Notes: generated by a model from the sequence alone, not told the origin. A stretch of 64,000 nucleotides of DNA from Pseudomonadota bacterium (GCA_021805725.1 JAJZEH010000041.1:73401-137400), one strand, 5' to 3'. Positions 18,112 to 31,132 are shown, counted from the first letter of the stretch. Numbers and translations are program-made.

Positions 18112-18819
18112 TTAATCTTTCAGTCTCTTGGTCCAGGTCGCATAGAGCGCATCGGCCACGGCATGGAGCAAGGGTAAGCGGGTTGGCATCTGTTGCAGGA
18201 TGGCCTCCACCGGCTGCACTGACGGGCTGTCGCTGGACTCGATTTCACGCCGCCCCGACTCGCACCAACTGCGGATCATGGGTTCGGTCATTTCGACGTG
18301 GAACTGCAGGCCGACGTGCGGGCCCAGCACAAAGGCCTGGTGGGTACAGGCCGGACTGCTTGCAACCAATTCCGCCCCGGCAGGCAGGCTCCAGGTTTCA
18401 CCATGCCAGTGAAAGGCATCGAATTCGCGAACTTCGCCAAACCACTGGCGTGCCGCGGCGCTCTCCGGCACGCTCACTTCACCCCAGCCGATTTCCTTCC
18501 GGGCGTTGCGCGACACCACGCCACCCAGGGCCCGGCTCATCAGCTGCGAACCCAGGCAATGGCCCAGCACCGGAATATCCAGGCGCGCCGCCTGCCGGAT
18601 GAGCTGCAGCACCGGGGGAATCCAGGGTAGCGGGTCATTGACGCTCATGGGGCCGCCCATGAATACCAGGCCCGCATAACCGTCCGGGTGCGGCGGAACC
18701 GCCGCACCTTCATCCAGCGCAATCAACTGCCAGGGAATATGCCGTTGCGTCAGAAAATCGCCCAGGTAGGCCGGGCCCTCGGTCGCAAAATGCCTGAATA
18801 TGGCAACCGGACGGGGCAT
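18112..18819 (-). CDS. Class I glutamine amidotransferase-like protein
   Basis: A 235-residue protein with a class I GATase fold resembling the stand-alone GMP-synthase-type amidotransferases. The nucleophile elbow is VLGHCLGSQL (cysteine about 91), an upstream glycine-rich oxyanion segment is VFMGGPMSVND, and the histidine of the triad is in GLQFHVEMTEP. No synthetase domain is fused or adjacent, so its partner is unknown. The ATG at 18819 is 7 bp downstream of the ispB stop; an open extension upstream overlaps ispB and is discarded. Possibly a gamma-glutamyl hydrolase-type enzyme. Confidence 0.83.
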   Translation of the reverse strand: MPRPVAIFRHFATEGPAYLGDFLTQRHIPWQLIALDEGAAVPPHPDGYAGLVFMGGPMSVNDPLPWIPPVLQLIRQAARLDIPVLGHCLGSQLMSRALGGVVSRNARKEIGWGEVSVPESAAARQWFGEVREFDAFHWHGETWSLPAGAELVASSPACTHQAFVLGPHVGLQFHVEMTEPMIRSWCESGRREIESSDSPSVQPVEAILQQMPTRLPLLHAVADALYATWTKRLKD

Positions 18820-18826
18820 GGTCAAG

Positions 18827-19798
18827 CTAACTGGAACGATGCGTGGCCAGCTGGGCCAGTTGCTCGAGGGCTGTGCGGTAGGCAGAGGCAGGCACGATCG
18901 ACCCAAGGGCAGCGCAGGCTGCCGCCGACTCGCGTTCGGCACAACGGCGGGCATAATCGAGCGCTCCGCTTTTCTGGATGATGCGCACCACCGCATCCAT
19001 TTCGTCCACGCCCCCCTCCACGATGGCGTGGCGAATGACCGCCGCCTCCTCTGCCGTGCCTTCGCGCATGACGAAAATCAGCGGAAGGGTGGCCTTCCCT
19101 TCGGCAAGGTCGTCCCCCAGATTTTTTCCGGTCACGGACAGGTCACCGGAATAATCCAGCACGTCGTCAATGATCTGGAATGCGGTTCCAAGTCGCGCCC
19201 CAAAGGTGGCCATGGTCTCCTGCATGGGCTCTGGCGCCCCTGCCAGGATGCCCCCCAGTCGGGCTGCCGCTTCAAACAGCTTGGCCGTTTTGAAACGGAT
19301 GACTTGCAGATAGCGCGCTTCATCCACGTCAGCATCGTGGCAATTGAGTAGTTGCAATACTTCACCTTCGGCAATGACATTGGTGGCATCGGCGAGCACC
19401 TGCATCACCCGCATGTTGTCCACCGACACCATCATCTGAAAAGCCCGGGAATAGACAAAATCGCCGACCAGGACGCTTGCCGCATTGCCGAATAGCTCGT
19501 TGGCGCTTTTTTTGCCGCGCCGCATTTCTGACTTGTCCACCACGTCGTCGTGCAGCAGCGTGGCGGTATGGATGAATTCCACCACGGCAGCCAGGGTGTG
19601 ATGATGGTGACCGCCATAGTTCAAGGCCCTTGCGGCCAGGATGGTCAGGACCGGACGCAATCGTTTGCCGCCACTGTGAATGATGTATTCGGACACCTGC
19701 CTTACCAGCGCCACATCGGAATAAAGCTGTTGCCGGATGACACGGTCTACAGCCACCATGTCGTCTTCGATCAGTCGATGGATTTGGTCAAAACTCAC
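18827..19798 (-). CDS. ispB: Octaprenyl/polyprenyl diphosphate synthase
   Basis: A 323-residue all-trans polyprenyl diphosphate synthase that makes the ubiquinone side chain. The first aspartate-rich motif is LLHDDVVDKSEMRRG (DDVVD about 84-88) and the second is FQIIDDVLDYSGD. The GGKRLRP motif near residue 43 binds isopentenyl diphosphate. It is divergent from rplU across a 174-bp gap, the arrangement common in beta- and gammaproteobacteria. Confidence 0.95.
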   Translation of the reverse strand: MSFDQIHRLIEDDMVAVDRVIRQQLYSDVALVRQVSEYIIHSGGKRLRPVLTILAARALNYGGHHHHTLAAVVEFIHTATLLHDDVVDKSEMRRGKKSANELFGNAASVLVGDFVYSRAFQMMVSVDNMRVMQVLADATNVIAEGEVLQLLNCHDADVDEARYLQVIRFKTAKLFEAAARLGGILAGAPEPMQETMATFGARLGTAFQIIDDVLDYSGDLSVTGKNLGDDLAEGKATLPLIFVMREGTAEEAAVIRHAIVEGGVDEMDAVVRIIQKSGALDYARRCAERESAAACAALGSIVPASAYRTALEQLAQLATHRSS

Positions 19799-19904
19799 GG
19801 TTCAATGCCTTAGTATCGTGGAACTGCGCTCCGGGTAATGTTAGGGATTGCCACCAGCTTCTGTCAACGCAACTGCACCCCGCCCCCTAACTTGTTGATT
19901 GGTT

Positions 19905-19934
19905 TTGACAAGAACATCGAAAAAAAGGTATAGT
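19905..19934 (+). promoter_or_regulatory. Sigma-70 promoter for rplU-rpmA
   Basis: A perfect -35 element TTGACA (19905-19910) is followed after 18 bp by TATAGT (19929-19934). It ends 38 bp before the rplU start codon, consistent with a strong ribosomal-protein promoter. Confidence 0.7.
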
Positions 19935-19972
19935 CGCGGATTCATTGATCCGAACAAGCAGGGAGCGTCGTC

Positions 19973-20287
19973 ATGTACGCTGTAATTAAAACCGGTGGAA
20001 AGCAATATCGCGTCCAATCCGGCGAAAAGCTGAAAATCGAACTCATTCCCGCGGAAGTGGGCGCCCAGGTCAATCTGGACCAGGTGTTGATGGTCGCCGA
20101 CGGCGATGCCATCACCTTCGGCCGTCCGCTGGTGGATGGTGCCAAGGTCGTTGCCACCGTTCTGGCCCATGGCCGGCACGATAAGGTCAAGATCTTCAAG
20201 ATGCGCCGCCGCAAGCACTATCAAAAGCATCAGGGACACCGACAGGGGTTTACTGAAGTTCAAATCGACACCATTACAGCAGGTTGA
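19973..20287 (+). CDS. rplU: 50S ribosomal protein L21
   Basis: A 104-residue L21: [15 protein letters not shown] at the start and the family signature [16 protein letters not shown] near the C-terminus. It belongs to the large ribosomal subunit and contacts 23S rRNA. It is followed 9 bp later by rpmA and preceded by a strong promoter; the rplU-rpmA-obgE order is conserved widely in proteobacteria. Confidence 0.98.
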   Translation: MYAVIKTGGKQYRVQSGEKLKIELIPAEVGAQVNLDQVLMVADGDAITFGRPLVDGAKVVATVLAHGRHDKVKIFKMRRRKHYQKHQGHRQGFTEVQIDTITAG

Positions 20288-20296
20288 GGTCAAGCC

Positions 20297-20566
20297 ATGG
20301 CACATAAAAAAGCGGGCGGTAGTTCCCGCAACGGACGCGATTCCGAATCGAAGCGACTGGGCATCAAGGCCTACGGTGGACAACTCGTCACGGCAGGCAG
20401 CATCATCGTTCGCCAACGCGGCACCCGCATCCATCCCGGCCCCAACGTCGGCATGGGCAAGGACCACACCTTGTTTGCCAAGGTTGAGGGCCGTGTTGCT
20501 TTCCGCACCAAAGGCGCGCTGCAGGACAAGATCGTCGTGATCGAACCTGTTACCCAGGCGGCTTAA
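20297..20566 (+). CDS. rpmA: 50S ribosomal protein L27
   Basis: An 89-residue L27 beginning [22 protein letters not shown], the basic N-terminal tail that reaches the peptidyl-transferase centre, followed by the [20 protein letters not shown] barrel. It has no cleavable N-terminal extension of the Firmicutes kind. A strong intrinsic terminator lies 22 bp after its stop. Confidence 0.98.
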   Translation: MAHKKAGGSSRNGRDSESKRLGIKAYGGQLVTAGSIIVRQRGTRIHPGPNVGMGKDHTLFAKVEGRVAFRTKGALQDKIVVIEPVTQAA

Positions 20567-20587
20567 GGGCTCACCCCTTTTTCCAGG

Positions 20588-22832
<2,245 letters not shown>

Positions 22833-22840
22833 CCCTGGCA

Positions 22841-23632
22841 TCACTGTGGAACAGCCACCTCCATGTCGCGCCAACGATTGGTCATCTGCAGATGACTGGC
22901 CATGGGCAGATCGACCGGGCTGAAATGGGCCAACCCAGCCTGATGCTTGAGCGTGTCCCACCGTATTCCTGCCCGTTTAAACCACCCCGCCACCCGTGCT
23001 TCGGGCATCCAGCCAAAAGCCACCATCACCTCGCCCCCAGCGGGGGATGCCCCCATCACCAGTTCCTGGAATTCGGAGAGTTCGTCGTAGCTCACTCCCT
23101 CCACCTTGGGGTCATGCAGAATGATGGCCATTGCAGCACCATGGCGCTCGGCATTCTCGAATTTGGCGCGCCAATGCCCCAGGTTGGAAGCCACCGGGTG
23201 GCTCATCACGGATTGGGATGACACCTGAAGGCCGTCGGGGAGGGCAGGTGCGCCCGAGAGCATGACTACCGTCTTGCCGTGCATGTCCCTGTTTTGATAA
23301 TTGTCCCAGCCCAGGGCGGGCACGGTCACCCCGTAGCCCACAAACACCCAGTCCGCATGAGGCAGGAGCAGGTTCTTCTCAAGGCGGCGCGATTGCAGGA
23401 TGAAGTCTTCGGGCGAATGCAGTGCCAACTTCCTGCCTTTGGACAGCAATTGCAGAACCGGCTCGGAATGCATGACCACCAGGGGCACCTGGCGGACGGG
23501 AGCGGGGTCGGCCAGCGCCACCGCCGCTGGAGAAGCGGGAGCCTGTGCCGTAGCGCGCGGCTGGAGCCTGCCTTCAGCGCAGCCCCAGAGCAGCAGGAGC
23601 ATTCCCATGATCGGCAATAATTTTGTTGCCAT
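22841..23632 (-). CDS. PA-domain lipoprotein, apparently truncated M28 peptidase relative
   Basis: A 263-residue lipoprotein. The ATG at 23632 has AAGGAGG at good spacing, and the signal ends [10 protein letters not shown], a lipobox. The body resembles the N-terminal and PA-domain part of M28 family aminopeptidases: [44 protein letters not shown], ending after a [18 protein letters not shown] segment. The zinc peptidase domain that should follow is absent. It may be a domain-loss relic or a substrate-binding lipoprotein. It is convergent with proB and divergent from proS. Confidence 0.7.
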   Translation of the reverse strand: MATKLLPIMGMLLLLWGCAEGRLQPRATAQAPASPAAVALADPAPVRQVPLVVMHSEPVLQLLSKGRKLALHSPEDFILQSRRLEKNLLLPHADWVFVGYGVTVPALGWDNYQNRDMHGKTVVMLSGAPALPDGLQVSSQSVMSHPVASNLGHWRAKFENAERHGAAMAIILHDPKVEGVSYDELSEFQELVMGASPAGGEVMVAFGWMPEARVAGWFKRAGIRWDTLKHQAGLAHFSPVDLPMASHLQMTNRWRDMEVAVPQ

Positions 23633-23741
23633 GGCAGCGCCCTCCTTACCGCAACACGCCAAACCGGATTATCCGGCTCCGATGGCAAGGCGAAGTGGGC
23701 TAGAATCACGGTTTCATTTTACTTTTCGAACAGACCTGACC

Positions 23742-25466
23742 ATGCGCATCTCCCAATTTTTTCTCTCCACCCTCAAGGAAGCGCCTGCCGAGGCCGAACT
23801 GGTCAGTCATCGCCTGATGTTGCGTGCCGGTTTCATTCGCCGCCTGGGCAGCGGGTTGTACACCTGGATGCCCTTGGGTTTGCGTGTGCTGCGCAAGGTG
23901 GAGGCCGTGGTCAGGGAAGAAATGAACCGCAGCGGCGCCCTCGAGGTTCTGATGCCCGCCGTGATTCCTGCCGAGCTGTGGCAGGAAACCGGGCGCTGGG
24001 ACAAGTTTGGCCCGCAAATGCTGAAGATCAAGGACCGCCATGAGCGCGATTTCTGCTTTGGCCCCACTCATGAAGAGGTGATCTCGGACGTGGCGCGCCG
24101 CGAAATTCGCAGCTATCGCCAACTGCCGCTCAATTTCTACCAGATCCAGACCAAGTTCCGTGATGAAATCCGCCCCCGTTTTGGCGTGATGCGCGCGCGC
24201 GAATTCGTGATGAAGGACGCCTATTCCTTTCACACGGACCTGGCAAGCCTGGAGCAGACCTACGCCCTCATGGTGGACACCTATTCCAGGATCTTTACCC
24301 GTCTGGGGCTCAGATTCAGGGCCGTGGCGGCGGATACCGGCGCCATCGGCGGCTCGGGTTCGCACGAGTTCCACGTACTGGCCGACTCGGGCGAGGATGC
24401 CATCGCCTACTGCCCGCAATCCAGCTATGCCGCCAACATCGAACTGGCAGAAGCCGTGGCCCCGGATGCACCCCGTGGCGCACCGACGGGCGCCCTCGAA
24501 AAAGTGGCCACGCCCCAATGCACCAGTTGTCCCGACGTGGCGCAGCTTCTGGGGGTTCCGCTGCAACAGGTGATGAAATCCCTGCTGGTGATGTCGGGCG
24601 AGAGCAAGCCCTACCTGCTGTTGTTGCGTGGTGACCATGAGCTCAACGAGGTCAAGGCGGGCAAGCTCGTCGAAGGAATGCGACTTGCCAGCGATGCGGA
24701 AATCCAGTCCCTGCTGGGCCCCGTCAAAGGCTATCTGGGACCGGTCGGCCTCAAGGCCGGGGACGTCACCGTCATCGTGGATCGCGCTGCCGCAGTCCTG
24801 TCCGATTTTGTGTGCGGCGCCAATGAGGCAGGCCACCACCTGACCCATGTCAACTTCGGACGCGACCTGCCCGAGCCCTTGCAGGTGGCCGACTTGCGCA
24901 ATGTTGTGGCAGGCGACCCCTCCCCAGACGGCCAGGGTACCCTCGATCTGTGTCGTGGCATTGAAGTGGGCCATGTCTTCCAGTTGCGCACCAAATATTC
25001 CGAAGCCATGTCCATTACCTACCTGGACGAAGCAGGACAGTCGCGCGTGGCCGAAATGGGATGCTATGGCATCGGCGTCAGCCGCATCGTGGCCGCCGCC
25101 ATCGAGCAACATTACGACGAGCGCGGCATCATTTTCCCGCCCGCCATGGCACCGTTCCAGGTCTCCCTCATCGCCATCGGCCTCAACAAGAGCGCGCTGG
25201 TGCAGGAAGCCGCGTCATCCCTGTATGCCGCACTGACCGGAGCTGGCATCGAGGTGCTGTTCGACGATCGGGACGAGCGCATGGGAGTGATGCTGGCCGA
25301 CCAGGAACTGATCGGCATTCCGCTGCGCATCGTGGTGGGCGAGCGCGGCTTGAAGGAAGGGGTGGTGGAAGTGCAGGGTCGGCGCGACGCCAGTGCCGAG
25401 AAGCTTCCCCTTGCAGAAGCGCTGTCCCGGGTACAGGAAAGGCTGGCTCAGAACTTCTCGGGCTGA
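23742..25466 (+). CDS. proS: Prolyl-tRNA synthetase
   Basis: A 574-residue bacterial-type ProRS. It starts [19 protein letters not shown] at the ATG at 23742; the much longer open frame upstream (from 23400) lies over the divergent lipoprotein and is not coding. Class II motifs are visible: motif 1 around [16 protein letters not shown], motif 2 with [25 protein letters not shown] and motif 3 [13 protein letters not shown]. The YbaK-like editing insertion lies between motifs 2 and 3 (about 240-400). The final domain binds the tRNA anticodon. The last 19 nt overlap the convergent yihY-type gene. Confidence 0.97.
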   Translation: MRISQFFLSTLKEAPAEAELVSHRLMLRAGFIRRLGSGLYTWMPLGLRVLRKVEAVVREEMNRSGALEVLMPAVIPAELWQETGRWDKFGPQMLKIKDRHERDFCFGPTHEEVISDVARREIRSYRQLPLNFYQIQTKFRDEIRPRFGVMRAREFVMKDAYSFHTDLASLEQTYALMVDTYSRIFTRLGLRFRAVAADTGAIGGSGSHEFHVLADSGEDAIAYCPQSSYAANIELAEAVAPDAPRGAPTGALEKVATPQCTSCPDVAQLLGVPLQQVMKSLLVMSGESKPYLLLLRGDHELNEVKAGKLVEGMRLASDAEIQSLLGPVKGYLGPVGLKAGDVTVIVDRAAAVLSDFVCGANEAGHHLTHVNFGRDLPEPLQVADLRNVVAGDPSPDGQGTLDLCRGIEVGHVFQLRTKYSEAMSITYLDEAGQSRVAEMGCYGIGVSRIVAAAIEQHYDERGIIFPPAMAPFQVSLIAIGLNKSALVQEAASSLYAALTGAGIEVLFDDRDERMGVMLADQELIGIPLRIVVGERGLKEGVVEVQGRRDASAEKLPLAEALSRVQERLAQNFSG

Positions 25467-26314
25467 GGCTCGCTCTCGGCCACGCGCCAAGCCTGGTGCC
25501 GCCACAGTGGAAGACTGGCCGTCAGCACGGCGCAAAACAGCACCACGGCCCAGGACAGGTGAATCCACAGCAGAAAAATCGGGAAAGCGGCAAAGGCGCC
25601 ATACACCAGCGTGTAGGTGGGGAAGTGGGTGATGAACAGGGTGAACCCGTTTTTCATGATCTCAAACCCCAGTGCAGCCAACCCTCCGCCCAGCAGGGCA
25701 TGCCGGCCCTTGACCGGACGCCCGGGCACCTTGTAATAGGCCAGTGACAGACCCGCCGCCAGGACCAGCACCGAGAGCAGCTTCAAGGCATTGCGGGTGG
25801 CGTGCGTCCCCTCCCCGGCCCACCCCATGGAAGTACTGACCACAAGACTGGTACCCCATAGGCCGAGCCCCAGCAGCAGCGGACCCAACAGGATCAGCAT
25901 CGCGTAAATCAGCAGGCGCGAGGGCCATGGACGCTTGGGCGCCGTGCCCCAAATGGCGTTGAAGGTATGGTCCACGGTAATCACGAGCGAGAACACCGTA
26001 ACCGTCAATACCGCCAGACCCGCATAGGTCAGTTGCGAGGCATGGCTGGAAAACTGGTTCATGTACACGCCTATGATGCGGCTGGCCGAATCAGGCAGCA
26101 TATTGGCCAGCAGGAAATTCCGCACCGCCTGGCTGACCTTCACGAATTCCGGAAACAGCGAGAACAGGCTGATGCTGATCGTCACGAGCGGCACCAGGGC
26201 AAACAGCGTCGTGGTGGTCAGGCTGGAAGCCGATTGCATGCACCGATCCCGTTGAAACTTGTGGGCCACGTACCACAAAAACCCCAACAGGTTGTGCAGC
26301 GACGTCATGGCCAC
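25448..26314 (-). CDS. YihY family inner membrane protein
   Basis: A 288-residue YihY/BrkB-family membrane protein with about six hydrophobic helices. The family pattern is visible in [21 protein letters not shown] at the start and [22 protein letters not shown] near the end. The function of the family is unproven; earlier links to ribonuclease BN were wrong. Its GTG start lies directly after the leuA stop, so it is probably co-transcribed with leuA. It converges on and overlaps proS by 19 nt. Confidence 0.88.
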   Translation of the reverse strand: MAMTSLHNLLGFLWYVAHKFQRDRCMQSASSLTTTTLFALVPLVTISISLFSLFPEFVKVSQAVRNFLLANMLPDSASRIIGVYMNQFSSHASQLTYAGLAVLTVTVFSLVITVDHTFNAIWGTAPKRPWPSRLLIYAMLILLGPLLLGLGLWGTSLVVSTSMGWAGEGTHATRNALKLLSVLVLAAGLSLAYYKVPGRPVKGRHALLGGGLAALGFEIMKNGFTLFITHFPTYTLVYGAFAAFPIFLLWIHLSWAVVLFCAVLTASLPLWRHQAWRVAESEPQPEKF

Positions 26315-27853
26315 TTAAACCTGGGGGCTGACCCGTTCGATGCGTGCATCGAGCTTATTGAGCGCACTCAGGTATGCCTTCGCAGAAGCCACCACGATGT
26401 CGGTATCTGCACCCAAGCCGTTGACGATGCGCCCGGCACGCGACAGCCGCACCGTCACCTCTCCCTGCGATTCCGTCCCGCTGGTGATGTTGTTGACGGA
26501 GAACAGCTGGAGTTCCGCGCCGCTCTTGACCACCGCTTCGATGGCCTTGAACGTGGCGTCCACCGGACCACTGCCGCTGGATTGGGTCTGCTGCTCCACA
26601 CCACCCAGGGCCATCACAAGGCGTGCCTGGGGTGGCTCGCCGGTTTCGCTGTGCGCCATCAGGGATACCAGCACGTAATGCTCGTTTTGGGGCTCGGTCA
26701 ATTCCTCACTGACGATGGCATGAATGTCCTCGTCGAAAATTTCATGCTTCTTGTCGGCCAGTTCCTTGAAGCGCTGGAAGGCGGCATTGATGGCCACCTC
26801 GGAATCCAGTTCAATGCCAAGCTCGGCCAGACGGGCCTTGAAAGCGGAACGCCCGGAATGCTTTCCCAATACCAGCTTGTTGGCATTCCAGCCCACGTCT
26901 TCGGCGCGCATGATCTCGTAGGTTTCACGGTGCTTGAGCACGCCATCCTGATGAATGCCTGATTCGTGGGCAAAGGCATTGGCGCCCACCACCGCCTTGT
27001 TGGGCTGCACGGGAAACCCGGTGATGGTGGAAACCAGGCGACTGGCCGGCACGATCTGGGTGGTGTCGATGCGCGTATCCAGATGGAACACGTCTCGCCG
27101 CGTCTTCAACGCCATCACGATTTCCTCCAGCGCTGCATTGCCCGCGCGCTCACCCAGGCCGTTGATGGTGCACTCCACCTGGCGCGCCCCGGCCAGCACC
27201 GCAGCCAGTGAATTGGACACAGCAAGGCCAAGGTCATTGTGGCAGTGCACCGAAAAAATGGCCTGGTCGGAATTGGGCACGCGGGTCATCAGGCTTTTGA
27301 TGAGGGCACCGTACTGAAAAGGGATGGCATAACCCACCGTATCGGGGATGTTAATGGTGCGCGCCCCCGCCTTGATAACTGCTTCGATGACCCGGCACAT
27401 GAAATCGGGATCCGACCTCACGGCGTCTTCGCAGGAAAATTCCACATCATCGGTGTAGGTGCGCGCCAGTGTCACGGCTTTGACCGCAGCATCCAGCACC
27501 TGCTCGGGCGTCATGCGCAGTTTCTTTTCCATGTGGATGGGCGAAGTGGCGATGAACGTATGAATTCGACCTGAGGCCGCCGGGGCAATGGCCTCCCCCG
27601 TGCGTCGAATGTCGCTTTCCTGGGCGCGCGCCAGCCCGCACACGGTACTGTCCTTGATGACGGAAGCCACGGCCTTGACCGACTCAAAGTCTCCGGGGCT
27701 AGCTGCGGGAAAGCCCGCCTCGATCACGTCCACACGCAGGCGCTCCAGTTGGCGGCCAATGCGCACTTTCTCTTCACGCGTCATGGATGCGCCAGGGCTC
27801 TGCTCGCCATCGCGCATGGTGGTATCAAAAATGATCAATGGCTGGTCGGTCAT
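26315..27853 (-). CDS. leuA: 2-isopropylmalate synthase
   Basis: A 512-residue LeuA condensing acetyl-CoA with 2-oxoisovalerate, the first committed step of leucine synthesis. The TIM barrel has [16 protein letters not shown], the metal motif HCHNDLG and GLGERAGNA. The C-terminal regulatory domain (about 390-512), which binds leucine in the family, is full length. No other leu genes are adjacent. The upstream 200 bp contain no leader peptide I could recognise. Confidence 0.95.
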   Translation of the reverse strand: MTDQPLIIFDTTMRDGEQSPGASMTREEKVRIGRQLERLRVDVIEAGFPAASPGDFESVKAVASVIKDSTVCGLARAQESDIRRTGEAIAPAASGRIHTFIATSPIHMEKKLRMTPEQVLDAAVKAVTLARTYTDDVEFSCEDAVRSDPDFMCRVIEAVIKAGARTINIPDTVGYAIPFQYGALIKSLMTRVPNSDQAIFSVHCHNDLGLAVSNSLAAVLAGARQVECTINGLGERAGNAALEEIVMALKTRRDVFHLDTRIDTTQIVPASRLVSTITGFPVQPNKAVVGANAFAHESGIHQDGVLKHRETYEIMRAEDVGWNANKLVLGKHSGRSAFKARLAELGIELDSEVAINAAFQRFKELADKKHEIFDEDIHAIVSEELTEPQNEHYVLVSLMAHSETGEPPQARLVMALGGVEQQTQSSGSGPVDATFKAIEAVVKSGAELQLFSVNNITSGTESQGEVTVRLSRAGRIVNGLGADTDIVVASAKAYLSALNKLDARIERVSPQV

Positions 27854-28064
27854 GCTCTACTCCGTAAAACTGATTCAACAACAGTAAGTTCCCAGAAGGC
27901 GCCTGGGAAACGGGTTATACGCAAAATGTGGGCGGATGAATTTAGCGCGCGAGGCGCAGCAGCAAAGCCGACAGGCTGTGCAGAGAAAATGATGCAATGC
28001 CGTAGGAAGCGCGAATCATGTGATCAACTATAATGGGTTTTTAGGCCACAGGCAAGGCTGCGCC

Positions 28065-28937
28065 ATGGACCTTTCATTCCTGAATCCCGCGCTGCCCCTA
28101 AGCGCGCTCAAGGCTCCCCTATCCGCAGACAAGGCCTTACGCATCGTGCTGGGCCACTGCCTGGAACCCATCACCATCAACGTGGGAAAGATTGCATCAG
28201 GCGCTTATGGCGACGAACAGGTTCATCAACTGCGCGTGGGCCTGCGACGCCTGCGCTCGGCATTACATCTTTTTGATGGATGGGCGGCACTGCCCGAATC
28301 GGGCGCCATCGCCCCACTCAACCGCCTGTTTCGCGATCTCGGAATCGTGCGCGATCAGGCCGTGATGCGCGCCTCGCTGCGCCGCCTGCCGCGCGAAGCC
28401 GGCGCTCCCCGGCTAACCCTGCCCGCCGCCAAACCCCTTCCAGACCCCGTCCTGCGCGTGCGCACTCCGGCAGTCCAGCATGCCTTGCTGCAACTGGTGT
28501 CGTTTGTGTCGGAGGGGGCCCCGATGGCGCCAATAGCTCGAGGAAACTCATTGGATGCATGGATGGCCAAACGCCTGGCACGCTGGCACCGGCACATCCA
28601 GCGCGAGGGCAGCCGCTTTGAACATTTGCCCGAATCCCGGCGTCATGCGCTACGCAAGCGCGTCAAAACACTGCGCTATGGCATTGAATTCGTCGCTGCC
28701 CTGTTTCCCACCCGCGAGGTGGCCCGCTATCTCAAGCAGCTGCACAAACTCCAGGATGCCCTGGGCCAATACGTGGACCTCTCGCTCACCCTGAAATGGC
28801 TTCAGGATGCCTTGCCAGACGCCCCTGCCGCGACCTTTGCCATGTCCTGGCTCGGTGCCCGGCGTAAACGGCAAGGAGATGCCTGTGCAGAAATTCTGGC
28901 TAAATTCGAAAAAATTTCCCCCTTAAGATTGTCTTAA
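28065..28937 (+). CDS. CHAD domain protein
   Basis: A 290-residue CHAD protein, an all-helical domain rich in conserved histidines and basic residues that binds polyphosphate in characterised members. The signatures are VHQLRVGLRRLRSALHLF (about 53-70), the central HALRKRVKTLRYGIEF and the later LHKLQDALGQYVDL. No CYTH triphosphatase domain is fused. The ATG at 28065 is used; a GTG at 28020 would add 15 unconserved residues. A strong terminator follows about 70 bp downstream. Confidence 0.86.
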   Translation: MDLSFLNPALPLSALKAPLSADKALRIVLGHCLEPITINVGKIASGAYGDEQVHQLRVGLRRLRSALHLFDGWAALPESGAIAPLNRLFRDLGIVRDQAVMRASLRRLPREAGAPRLTLPAAKPLPDPVLRVRTPAVQHALLQLVSFVSEGAPMAPIARGNSLDAWMAKRLARWHRHIQREGSRFEHLPESRRHALRKRVKTLRYGIEFVAALFPTREVARYLKQLHKLQDALGQYVDLSLTLKWLQDALPDAPAATFAMSWLGARRKRQGDACAEILAKFEKISPLRLS

Positions 28938-29004
28938 GATTCGTTTGGTTAAATGACACTCAGACGCTCGGCATCATCCCCCGATGCCAGTGATCTCCCC
29001 CTTT

Positions 29005-29034
29005 AAGGTGACCTCCCCTGGTCACCTTTTTTTT
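29005..29034 (+). terminator. Intrinsic terminator after the CHAD gene
   Basis: A perfect 9-bp stem, AAGGTGACC (29005-29013) and GGTCACCTT (29020-29028), loop TCCCCT, followed by an uninterrupted T run to 29034. It separates the CHAD gene from the two-component system downstream. Confidence 0.88.
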
Positions 29035-29129
29035 GACCTGGTTTCCTACACGAATATTAAAAGATAGGGGAGGCTACAACATGCAATCCGTTGCCTACAA
29101 AACGGGAATTCCGCGCTAACATGGCGGGC

Positions 29130-29786
29130 ATGCGTACTTTACTGGTCGAAGATGATCCTCTCCTGGGCGATGGTATTCGTGCAGGCCTCAAACAGGCCGG
29201 TTACGCCGTGGACTGGGTGCAGGATGGCAGCACCGCAAAACTGTCTTTGGAATCAGGCGACTACTCCCTCATGGTGCTCGATTTGGGACTGCCCAAGCTC
29301 TCGGGCATGGCGGTGCTCAACTGGCTGCGCGGTAAAGGCATCACCTTGCCCGTTTTGATCCTGACCGCCCGGGATACCGTGGCGGACCGTGTTGCCGGGC
29401 TTGATGCCGGTGCAGATGATTACCTGATCAAACCCTTCGACCTGGACGAACTCATCGCCCGCTTAAGAGCCCTGTCCCGTCGTAGCGGTGGTCAGGCCTC
29501 TCCCCTGCTGCTGCACGGGGGCGTCGAACTGGATCCCGCCGCAAGGCAAGTGCGCAAAAATGGCCAGACGGTGGAACTCTCTGCACGGGAATTTACGCTC
29601 CTGCACGAACTCATGCTGCATGCCGGCCGTGTGCAGTCTCGTGAACAACTGGAAGAACGACTATATGGCTGGGGCGAGGAAGTGGAAAGCAATTCCGTAG
29701 AAGTCCATGTGCATCATTTGCGAAAAAAGCTGGGCAGCGACCTGATCCGCACGCTGCGCGGTGTAGGTTACGTCATCGACAAATGA
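29130..29786 (+). CDS. OmpR/PhoB family response regulator (QseB/PmrA type)
   Basis: A 218-residue response regulator. The receiver domain has the acidic pair EDD (about 7-9), the phosphoacceptor D51 in VLDLGLP, threonine in LTARD and lysine in IKPFDLDEL. The C-terminal winged helix (about 125-218) ends VHHLRKKLGSDLIRTLRGVGYVID. The ATG at 29130 starts the conserved MRTLLVEDD; an ATG three codons earlier is possible. It overlaps the histidine kinase start (ATGA) and is most like QseB or PmrA. Confidence 0.92.
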   Translation: MRTLLVEDDPLLGDGIRAGLKQAGYAVDWVQDGSTAKLSLESGDYSLMVLDLGLPKLSGMAVLNWLRGKGITLPVLILTARDTVADRVAGLDAGADDYLIKPFDLDELIARLRALSRRSGGQASPLLLHGGVELDPAARQVRKNGQTVELSAREFTLLHELMLHAGRVQSREQLEERLYGWGEEVESNSVEVHVHHLRKKLGSDLIRTLRGVGYVIDK

Positions 29787-31132
29787 TCGACTCCCTGCGC
29801 CTGCGCCTCGTGCTGTTGCTGTTTCTGGCGGGAGGGATCACGCTGGGTGCTGCCGTCTATTTTACGCACAATGCGGCACGCCAGGAACTCGATGCCCTGT
29901 TCGACGCACAACTTGCCGAGTCGGCCCATGTGCTTCTGGGTACGGCGCGGCGCGAAATGGCGGAGCGCATCGAGCATGGCATCGACGAGATGCCCGTGGC
30001 GCACGAGTATGAACAGACCCTGGTGTATCAGATCTGGGACGACCATGGCCTGATCGTGCGTTCGGCGGCGGCGCCGGATACCACGCTGGGGGACGGGATC
30101 CCCGGCTACACCCAGGCCAAGATCGGCGGAAAACCCTGGCGCGTCCTGACCCGTTGGGATCCGCAGCACGAATTCATGATCGTGATCGCCGAACCGCTGG
30201 CCGGGCGGGAGCACTTGGCCCGCCTGATCGCCCTCAAAATGCTGTTTCCCACCCTCGCCATCATTCCGCTGCTGGCAATCCTGACCTGGCTTGCCGTCGG
30301 CACGGGCCTGCGTCCGTTACGGCAACTGCGCCGCGAAGTGGTGCAGCGCTCTGCCGAGCGACTGGAACCGCTGGCCATGAAAAAGGTGCCCAGTGAGGTC
30401 ATGCCGCTCGTCGCCGCATTAAATGACCTGTTCGAGCGCCTCAAGCAATCCATCGAAGCCGAAAAACGCTTTACTGCCGATGCGGCCCATGAACTGCGCA
30501 CCCCGCTGGCGGCGTTGAAAACGCAGGCCCAAGTGGCCCTGCGCGTGACCGAATCGGCAGATCGTGAGGCCGCCTTGCAGCATGTGCTCACGGGTGTGGA
30601 TCGAGCCACGCACCTGATCGAACAGTTGCTCACCCTGGCCCGGGTCGACCCCGAAATGGCCAGCGCAAACTACCGGCCGGTGTCCCTGCGATACCTGACC
30701 GCCGAGGCGCTGGGTATGATCGAGCCCATGGCTCATCAAAAGCATATCGAACTGGCGCTGGAAGAAAGCGACGAAGCCATCATCAACGGCGACGCGGGGC
30801 CGCTGGCCATCCTGCTGCGCAACCTGCTGGACAACGCGGTGCGGTACACCCCAGCCGGAGGCCAGGTCTCGGTGACCGTTTTGCGCCGGAAAAACGAGGG
30901 TGTGGTCCTGGAAGTGTGCGATACAGGTCCGGGCATTCCGGAGGAAGAGCGCGCCCGCACACTGGAGCGCTTCTACCGTATCCCCGGCACCAGGGTACAA
31001 GGCAGCGGGTTGGGGCTCTCCATCGTGCAACGCATCGCAGCGCGCCATAATGCCAGGTTGTTGCTGCACTCAGGTCACAATGGTGTGGGCCTGTGCGTCA
31101 AGGTGGTCTTTCCGGATCACCGCCCCGGCTAG
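29783..31132 (+). CDS. Sensor histidine kinase (QseC type)
   Basis: A 449-residue inner-membrane kinase partnered with the regulator just upstream. Membrane helices lie at about 8-27 and 152-172, flanking a periplasmic sensor of some 120 residues. A HAMP-like linker (LRPLRQLRREV) precedes the H-box FTADAAHELRTPLAAL (phosphohistidine about 236). The ATPase domain carries LLDNAVRYTP (N-box), DTGPGIPEEE (G1) and GSGLGLSIV (G2). Signal unknown. It converges on the ABC permease with a 4-nt overlap. Confidence 0.92.
   Translation: MIDSLRLRLVLLLFLAGGITLGAAVYFTHNAARQELDALFDAQLAESAHVLLGTARREMAERIEHGIDEMPVAHEYEQTLVYQIWDDHGLIVRSAAAPDTTLGDGIPGYTQAKIGGKPWRVLTRWDPQHEFMIVIAEPLAGREHLARLIALKMLFPTLAIIPLLAILTWLAVGTGLRPLRQLRREVVQRSAERLEPLAMKKVPSEVMPLVAALNDLFERLKQSIEAEKRFTADAAHELRTPLAALKTQAQVALRVTESADREAALQHVLTGVDRATHLIEQLLTLARVDPEMASANYRPVSLRYLTAEALGMIEPMAHQKHIELALEESDEAIINGDAGPLAILLRNLLDNAVRYTPAGGQVSVTVLRRKNEGVVLEVCDTGPGIPEEERARTLERFYRIPGTRVQGSGLGLSIVQRIAARHNARLLLHSGHNGVGLCVKVVFPDHRPG

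Noticed and set aside
23400..23741. 114-codon upstream extension of proS
   Set aside because: It lies antisense to the lipoprotein gene; the conserved ProRS N-terminus begins at the ATG at 23742.
23706..25112. 468-codon open frame antisense to proS
   Set aside because: High-GC shadow of proS; rich in H/G/Q/A with no recognisable domain or ribosome site.
28029..28034. TATAAT box upstream of the CHAD gene
   Set aside because: Perfect -10 but no acceptable -35 at 16-18 bp; not enough for a promoter call.
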